Assembly (NCBI GenBank): GCA_030549335.1
Contig: CM060198.1
Coordinates: forward strand, 45,473,353 to 45,537,352
Direction: 5' to 3'
From: Pontederia crassipes
Taxonomy: Eukaryota > Streptophyta > Magnoliopsida > Commelinales > Pontederiaceae
Length of the DNA stretch: 64,000 nt
Position 1 is the first letter of the stretch; every line of letters starts with the position of its first letter. Made by a program: the position numbers and the translations under genes. The notes below the pieces were generated by a model that saw only the letters and a program-made list of their open reading frames with translations, made no database searches and had not been told where the DNA came from. Shown piece after piece: positions 57,105 through 64,000 of this stretch.

Positions 57105-59324
57105 TCAGCAAAGGGGGAGATCTAATGGAGGTGGCTCCAAGCTCTGCAGCTCACCCACTCCATTCTCCACCAAGAACGCCATCGCCAATCCCCAGGTTAT
57201 GTGCACGTCGAGGTGGCAGTGCACCAGCCACACGCCGGGGTTGTCGGCCACGAACCGAATGACCGCCCATCCGTTCACCGGCACGCCGACCGTGTTCCGC
57301 AGAGGCGGATCCACAAGGTTGAACTTGGCCCTATCCATCTGGGGGTTGAAGTTGCCGAAACCGGTCGCCAGCACGTAGAAATGGTAGCCGTGGATGTGCA
57401 TGGGGTGCTCCTCGCCGGCGAAGATGTTGGTGCCCTGCAGCACGATCTCCACCACGGAGCCATACTTGAGCCTGAACACTTTGGTCCCCCGCGTCGGCTG
57501 CCACAGCGCGCGGCTGACGTTCCTCGCCGTGTAGTCAAACTGCACTGGCGGCACCGGCGGGAAGTCGGTCGTGAACACGCCGGGGACTCGGAGGTGGTGG
57601 GCTTGCAGGATGGATATCGTGCTGGGCAATTGGAAGGAAACGTTGTTCATGCTGGCGCCGAATCTCGTCCCGTTCGGCCCCCCGCAGCGTCTCCCTGGAG
57701 GACAGTTGAAGAGTCCTAATCCCACGGTGAAGAAGAGGTGCTCGTCAACAGGGCCGGGTACCTTGACTGGCACTGGGCTTTTGACGGCCGAGGAGAAGGC
57801 GTAGGCGGTCGCAGTGTCGTTATACGCCGGAAGGAACGGCAACGCCGGCGGGGGGGTTTGGCCCTTCTTGGTGGGGCATCCGCCGGCAATCGTTTTGTAC
57901 TCGAGGATGGCGGTGGTCGTGGTGTTGTCGAAGACCGTGCCTTGCGCGCTGGCGTAGGCCCTGGCCGCCATGTAGTATCGCCCCGATGGTTGGTTAGTGG
58001 TGACGAGGACGTCGGTCGTCTGGCCCGGGCCGAGCATCAGCACCGGGGTCGTGAACGGCTTGGTGTAAGCGGCATCGGCAGAGACGACGGTCATCGAGTG
58101 GCCAGCGATGCTGATGAAGAGCTCGTTATTGAGTGCAGCGTTGATGAAGCGGAGGAGGTTGGTTTCGCCAAATGCGACTGGGAATATGGTTGTATCTGCT
58201 ATGCATGATGGATGCGTGGACCACATATTAATTAGTATGTGTATACGACATATCAGATTATTAACGAGTAACATATTATAACGATGTTAATGTTACAAAC
58301 CTTTGCTGGAGCAGCGATATAGATCACCAGGTTGACCGTTGATGGTGAAGGCATCAGAGACGTTAGGCGCAGCTCCCGTCATCGTGGCCCTGCGGACGAC
58401 AGAGACTGGATCCTCGTTCCACCACTCCCCTATTCAAATGATACATATATTATAAGGAGCATTGTTCTTGATATCGAGAGAGAGAGAGAGAGGTAGAGCT
58501 ACTGACCAAGAATAACAGGGAATTCTCTGTTGGGCTTGGGGAAGGGATATGAGGCGCCTTCTCTGGGGAGGATGACGAGGGCTCCGTGCACGGTAGCTCT
58601 GAGCCAAGAGCTGTGAGCATGCCACCACAACGTGCCTTCTTGATCCTCAATGGTGAATCGGTATGTGTAGCTTCCCCCAGGCCTGATTGGGCACTGCGTC
58701 ACGTACTCAGGTCCATCCGCCCACGCCGTTCTCATTTGCCGAACCCCATGCCTGAAACCAGCCGGTGATAGCCTCATTTTAGCACTCTGTGAAATTTGAA
58801 CTGCCTAATATATTCATCCCAAATATATATTTAACATTTGAATCTAATTAAGGTCACATCATCCATCTACTGTTACGCCCACAAAACCGTGCACGACGCT
58901 TCGTCCATGGATGTTTTGCATTCATGCACGCATGCAAAGAAGGCGTCCAGACCCGGACGTAGAAGTCAAATTACCAGTGGAGGGTGATGTTGTATTTGGC
59001 TCGGTTGATGACGTTTATCACGAGGGTGTCTCCATTCCTGACCTCCAGGGTCGGACCAGGGTACTGGCCATTCACCGTGATGATGTTCTGGGTCTTGCAC
59101 AGCCTCTGCACCGGCGTCGCTTGGACCTGCAACCGACGTTTCGCCACAAGGTCTTAGCATGAAATGAACAAAGGTATATGACGAGCACTTATACATGAGT
59201 GAAATGATCAGGCCAAGAAATATCAAAGGGCGCATACAACAAACTCGTGGAAGTGGACTTTGGCATTGGCACAGACGAACAAGAAAGTGCACAGGAACAG
59301 GACTATATGTCTCCTGGAATCCAT
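57105..59324 (-). CDS. Laccase (multicopper oxidase), five exons
   Basis: Exons in reading order are 59324-59238, 59126-58975, 58751-58507, 58429-58301 and 58195-57105. All introns are GT-AG, phases fit, and the product is 567 residues, normal for plant laccases. Laccases are secreted blue copper enzymes that oxidise monolignols with oxygen during lignin polymerisation in cell walls. A signal peptide (1-21, [14 protein letters not shown]) precedes [14 protein letters not shown]. The four copper motifs are intact: HWHG (79-82), HAHSSW (124-129), [10 protein letters not shown] (468-477) and [12 protein letters not shown] (530-541); the axial position is leucine. Several N-glycosylation sequons (NVS, NNT-like) occur. 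It ends DLPLC. The mRNA has a near-perfect miR397 site. An alternative in-frame Met lies four codons upstream (59336). It could also use other phenolic substrates; the exact laccase subgroup is not determined. Confidence 0.95.
58126..58146 (-). promoter_or_regulatory. miR397 target site in laccase exon 5
   Basis: The plus strand here reads TTATTGAGTGCAGCG and continues TTGATG, i.e. the miR397 sequence with a single difference at its second base. The laccase mRNA (minus strand) is therefore complementary at 20 of 21 positions. The site encodes INAALNN in the conserved laccase stretch where miR397 targets other plant laccases. Cleavage under copper limitation is the known role. Confidence 0.85.
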
Positions 59325-59325
59325 C

Positions 59326-59430
59326 TCAGTAGACATCCACAACTTTTATATATTGTGCTACAACTTCCGGTATATCTTTGGTGTGTGGTGATCGATGCAT
59401 GAATGTGCAAATGAGCTCAGGTAAATATAG
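59326..59430 (-). promoter_or_regulatory. Laccase promoter/leader with possible short uORF
   Basis: The minus strand has CTATATTTAC at 59430-59421, a possible TATA box about 100 bp upstream of the start codon. A second AATATATAAAAG (about 59355-59344) is too close to the ATG to serve it. Between them, an ATG at 59400 opens a 24-codon frame ending in TGA at 59326, one base before the chosen laccase ATG. Confidence 0.35.
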
Positions 59431-60117
59431 TGATCTGAGAAGCGGAAGAGGCCACTTGGGTTCGTTCGAGCGTTTGGAAGATTAGGTTTTGAATTTGGAA
59501 TTGGTACACGATACTATCTTTCGTTTCAAGTATCCATTCCAGGATCAAGCTTTTGGGCAGGGTTCTCTTGATGCGCCACTGTGAGAGTTGTTGCATGCAA
59601 CCACTAGTCTTATACAAATCTCTCAACCATAAGCTACTGGCTTGTTTAGGGAGCAACCCCGTAATGTAGGGTTTTTATTTTTTAAGGTTTGTTCTTCTTG
59701 AATTGACCTCATTAAGTGCTACATACATATTTACATTGTATTGTTTATGGAATGGACTTTTAACTTTTTGTTAGCTGATTCCACTAGCTAGTCAAAAGCA
59801 CTATTAACAGTATATGCATTGTCCTTTGATAATTAATAAAGAATGCACAACTTTTGGAATAATTAGGTTTCTTAGAGAAGACGATTGTGATGATGTGTTT
59901 GTTAGGGGTTGTTAAGAACAAGTGGAAGATAGAAGACTTGATCATTTGAGAACTGGTAAAGGTGTTTTGACTTGGGAGTTTGTCAGGTGGAAAGAAACGG
60001 GGCCAATTTTGGGTGGTCTCATATCAATGTCCTACATATTCCAAAAGTTTTGCCATGTAATTGATTTTATATATATATGCCCTTTTGTTTTTTTTCTTTC
60101 CTACAAAGGGATGCACA
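59431..60117. other. Laccase upstream region, nothing further recognised
   Basis: Short frames on both strands (for example 59656-59417, minus) show no clear family. They may be retroelement debris. Confidence 0.4.
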
Positions 60118-60613
60118 GATATATATTTTACCGATGGTTACTATCGTCGAAAATTACAGCGGATAGATATCCATCAGAAATATCGACATTCCTAATCGTC
60201 GAAAAATAAAATAATAATATAATAAATTACATAATTTATTATTTTCATTTTTTATGGTTGTAACCGTAAAAAATTGCGACAGATGGATATCCATAGAAAA
60301 TATCGATGTTCCTAATCATCAAAAAATAAAATAATAATATAACAAATTAATAATTTATTATTTTTATTTCTGACGGTTGTAATCGTCGGAAATTGCGACG
60401 GATGAATATCCGTCGAAAATATCGACGTTCCTAATCGTCGAAAATATCGACGTTCCTAATCATCAAAAAATAAAATAATAATATAATAAATTGTATAATT
60501 TATTATTTTCATTTCCGACGGTTGTGATCGTCGTAAAATCCGTCGTAAATTGCGACGGATTTCTATCCGTCAGAAATTGTCCGTCGGAAAATATTAATTT
60601 TCTTGTAGTGATA
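60118..60613 (+). mobile_element. CACTA right end fragment
   Basis: It ends TTTTCTTGTAGTG at 60613. To the left are four direct units of roughly 110-120 bp, each with GACGGTTGT..CGTCGGAAATTGCGACGG-like words and ATAAAATAATAATATAA spacers. The right subterminal unit resembles 32890-33168 closely. No left terminus is present. Confidence 0.75.
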
Positions 60614-62637
60614 TAAAATAATGTTTACCGACGGTTTTACCCTTCGGTAGTACCGATAGAGGCCCACCGTCGGTAATTTAATAATAAAATATAACCCTGC
60701 TATTTTATATTACATATTATATATAATATTAAAATAATACTTATAGACGGTATCAAAATAAATTTTAATATTTCATTATTAATATTGATAATATAAAATA
60801 TTACTATTAAACATTAATCATATTATGTGTATTAATATATATTATTATGAACATTAATTATAAATATTATACATTAGTGGTATAAATATGTATTATGTTA
60901 TAAACATTAGTAATAATCATTATTTTAATTACCAAAGGGAAGCTCCTTCGGCATTAACAACGGATCTCAAGCTATTGGTGCTTCCGAAGGGTTTACCCAT
61001 TAGTAACTAAAATAATAGTATTTATTATCTATATATATAGTATTATTATTAATCATTAATAATATTATATGTATTAATAATTTTATTTTCTCATAATTGT
61101 CTTTAATTCTTTTTATCATTTTAGTCATTTTCCTTTTAATATATTTATAGATATAGAATATAAAATCAATAAAATTAGAATAGAAAATAGAAAAATTTTA
61201 TAATGCACTAAAATTTTAACATAATGAATATTTTTAATATAAATCACAATATGACTATTTAAAAAAAGATAAAAGGACACATTATAGAAGATATGATATG
61301 TTATTTAAAAAAGAATATCTATATGATATATCATATAAATAATGTTGAACTTGTTTATAAATCACAAATGCCCCTTTAAAAGTATACAACATGACATATT
61401 ATAAAAGACACATGTATCTTAATATTATATATCTTATTTTCATAATGTTAATGTATATATAATAGTAATGTTAATCAATATGTGCACATACTATCCATAT
61501 TACATATCTTAACAATATCATTCCATATAATTAGATAAAGAATAAGTGAATTGTTAGAACTTAGAATACTTCTCATTCAAAATTTTTTAAATGTTATTTA
61601 TTAAATTTTTTATGAATAAGAGATAATCCATAAATTTATACATGATTAAAACTAAATTATATTATGATTAAAATTAATTTATATTATGATTAAAATCAGT
61701 TATATTATTATTAAAATTAGTTACATCTTGGATAGGAAGTTGACATATTTTAATTATATTAAAATTTATCTATTTTATATTAAAAAATATTTAGAATCTA
61801 TATTCTATATCTATAAACATATTAAAATAAATGAGTAAAAAGATGAAATATTAAGGACAATAATGAGAAATTGAAAAATAATGATGATTTATTTAATAAA
61901 TTAATGCATTAAGAAAAGAATATAGGTAAATGTAAAAAGAGAATTATGTATTATATTATATTATAAACATTAATAATAAAATATAAAATTTAATTACCGA
62001 CGGACGTAGCCTTCGGGATTACCGACGGATTCACATCCCTCAGTAATTCTGAAGGCTAAACTTGTCGGTAATTTTAATAATAAAATATTAAATGTATACT
62101 TATTTCAAATCACATATATATTATTATAAATATAATTAACAACGGATCCAGCCTTCGGAATTATCGACGGATCCACATCCCTAATTAAGAAATTTGGAAG
62201 ACTAAATCCATCAATAATTTTAGTAATAAAATATTAAACGTATACTTAAATTATATTACATATATTATTATAAATATAATTAATGACGGATCTAACCTTC
62301 GAAATTATCGATGGATTTAAATCTCTCGGTAATTTTGAAGACTAAACTCATTGGTAATTTTGATAATAAAGTATAAACATATACTATATTATATCACATA
62401 TATATTATTATAAATATAATCATCGATGGATTTAAATCCCTCGGTAATTAATTCAAAGGCGGCACCTATCGGTTGGTAACTTACATATGGTGATTTTTCG
62501 TCCGTAGTAGCGAAGAACTGTTTGGCCTTCGATATTTCAAAAAAAATTTTTATCCGTCACAAATGCCGTCAGAAAATGCGAAGGTTTTTCGTTCGTCAAA
62601 AAACGTTCGTCATAAATTCATAATTTTCTTGTAGTGA
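60614..62637 (+). mobile_element. Second CACTA right part, abutting the first
   Basis: It ends TTTTCTTGTAGTG at 62637. It begins in ACCGACGGTTTTACCCTTCGG-type sequence directly after the previous terminus, has an AT-rich middle (60700-61970), then direct units of about 130-140 bp at 61980-62480. These units carry CCTTCGGAATTA-CGACGGAT-CATCCCTC-GTAATT and are related to those at 45870-46350. No transposase and no left terminus were found. Confidence 0.65.
61980..62480. repeat. Four ~135-bp direct units with palindromic cores
   Basis: Units start at about 61990, 62140, 62280 and 62415. Each has a CCTTCGGNATTA-type arm and an opposite TAATT(C/T)TGAAGG-type arm. Confidence 0.7.
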
Positions 62638-63485
62638 TTAAGCGCATTAGTCACATCGATTGACTAATCATCGAATTTAACTAATCTGATAAAATCATCA
62701 CGAGTTCCGTTCTTAACAATAATAAGCAAGGCTTTCGACAAAAAAAAATTATCTTAATAAAAATTCGAATTCAAAATTTCTGCTTAGCATTTCACCCCAA
62801 CTTTTATTAGTGTTCTCCTCTTTCACTTGACATACTAATATTTTTTGTACATGGGCATGGAAAAAGAGAACCCTCTTTGAGAGATGATTGGGGTTCGATG
62901 TTTCCATCTTATGGTTCCATTTCATTATGGTACGTAGACAATTTACCTTCAAAGTAATATTAGTAGAAAATACTCATGATGGACCACTGATAAAAGCAAA
63001 AATTAATCACATGATAAAAGTTGCACTCCACAGCACATTTTGGACATAATTTAATATATGATCACATTGAGTTCAATTTTAATAATGTAGATTTTAGTTT
63101 TATGCGTGTATTTCTTATAAAGAGGACCACGTCCTGATCAATAAGTGAAGAACACAATTTTATTTTTTTAGCTCCAATTGATGAGTAAAAAGACAATGCG
63201 ACAACACTTCTTATATTCTTATAATTCTAAGGATAGAATGAATCTCAAATCACTATTTGTTCCTATTTTTCTAATTTTCCTTAATTTTTATGTATATTTA
63301 TATATTCTCTTTTTCTCATTCTTGAGGGATATATTATAAAAGAGAATATTAGAGAGAAATTATTATAACTATTTTAAAATTGAGAGCTCAGATTGTCACT
63401 TTATCTCTCGAGCAAGGAGGGATATGTGTTAACTCATTGTAGGAAAGGCAAAGAAAAAAGCGTTCTATTGCTTTCTTCATTGTCT
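62638..63485. other. AT-rich spacer, nothing recognised
   Basis: Only short frames on both strands. No element border or RNA gene could be supported. Confidence 0.5.
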
Positions 63486-64000
63486 CAACTTGGGGTAAAT
63501 TACACGGATCGTCCTCCAATTTTAGTCAATATCTTAACGGTCCCTTAACTTTAATTTGTTAATTAAATTATCCTCAAACTTTATTTTTTTCTTGCACACG
63601 TCGTCCTCCTAATCGGTAATAATCAATTACCCGATTATATTACTGACATAACATAATAAAATATATTAAAAAATAAATAAAATATATTATAGAAAATAAT
63701 AAATGGTGATACATGTGCAAGCTCGCGAGGGACCCGACGTGCACGCGTGCTAGCGAAGGGGCCAATGCCCCCTTACGAGCTCGTGCGCCAGCAAGCTCCG
63801 GGGGCCAGCACCCCATTGTGCGAGCTCGGGCGCTGGTGAAGAAGACAAAGGTGGCGGCGGCCCCCCTTGCAAGCTCGCGTGAGAGGCACTATGCCCCCCT
63901 TTTCTTCCTCCCGCATGGCGAGGAAGAAAAAGGGGGTTGGCGCCGCCCTCGCAAGTTTGTCGGCGCACGGGCTCGCACATGTCCCCCTAAGATCGCATAG
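63486..64000. other. Repeat-like segment with abrupt GC-rich block, cut by right edge
   Basis: GGGTAAATTACACGGATCGT at about 63493 resembles the outer end of MULE/MITE-type repeats. At 63713 the AT-rich sequence changes abruptly to a GC-rich block of irregular units around GCAAGCTCGCG, GCGAGCTCG and GGGGGCCAGCA. Frames on both strands are Ala/Arg/Pro-rich by composition only. Confidence 0.4.

Noticed and set aside
57201-58208. Long plus-strand frames opposite the laccase (57201-57719, 57738-58208, 57305-style overlaps)
   Set aside because: They are antisense shadows of GC-rich laccase exon 5, with Arg/Val/Gly-rich composition and no known domain.
63713-64000. Ala/Arg/Pro-rich frames on both strands at the right edge
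   Set aside because: Open on both strands because of GC-rich repeats; no start context, motif or splice evidence.

Overview
The window is plant nuclear DNA. It has spliced genes of plant type (a laccase and RNA polymerase subunit NRPB9), LTR retrotransposons primed by initiator-Met tRNA, an RNase-H-bearing L1 LINE, CACTA, Mutator-like and Tourist-like elements, and an Au-SINE tail. GC-rich laccase exons in an AT-rich background fit a monocot, but the species cannot be fixed from the sequence. Only two genes look intact: NRPB9 (+, 16168-18756, four exons) and a laccase (-, 59324-57105, five exons). Most of the rest is repeats and gene debris.

Layout. 1-6161: a minus-strand Ty3/gypsy chromovirus-type LTR element, cut by the left edge. 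6162-10445: two tandem partial duplicates (A, B) of the 3' part of NRPB9, each with its terminal exon and the same Tourist-like MITE. 10446-13459: AT-rich spacer. 13460-15362: a solo LTR of the same family as the 1-6161 element. 15363-20866: the NRPB9 gene; its 3' part is copy C of the duplicated segment. 20867-22600: a MULE transposase N-terminal remnant (-). 22680-23765: a riboflavin-biosynthesis (RIBA) pseudogene (-). 24203-29740: a young non-autonomous LTR element with one 837-codon frame, target duplication GCCTT and an extra partial LTR. 30781-31275: an unrecognised GC-rich reading frame (-). 31711-33168: a complete small CACTA element. 33478-33900: a broken GRF zinc-finger gene (+). 34245-39365: an older relative of the 24 kb element, nested in an Athila-like fossil (39366-43640). 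43770-44640: another LTR end (-). 45870-47334: a CACTA right part. 47380-48360: a probable copia LTR fragment. 48395-54391: a decayed L1 LINE. 54463-55068: a MULE-type MITE holding an Au-SINE tail. 57105-59440: laccase with a miR397 site. 60118-62637: two further CACTA right parts. 63486-64000: a GC-rich segment running off the window.

The two working genes have unrelated roles: transcription (the RPB9 subunit of RNA polymerase II and its plant-specific relatives) and cell-wall lignin polymerisation (laccase, with a near-perfect miR397 site). The most informative structures are the NRPB9 duplications, the missing zinc ligand in NRPB9, the protease-only LTR family with internal protein repeats and duplicated priming signals, and the recurring CACTA family.
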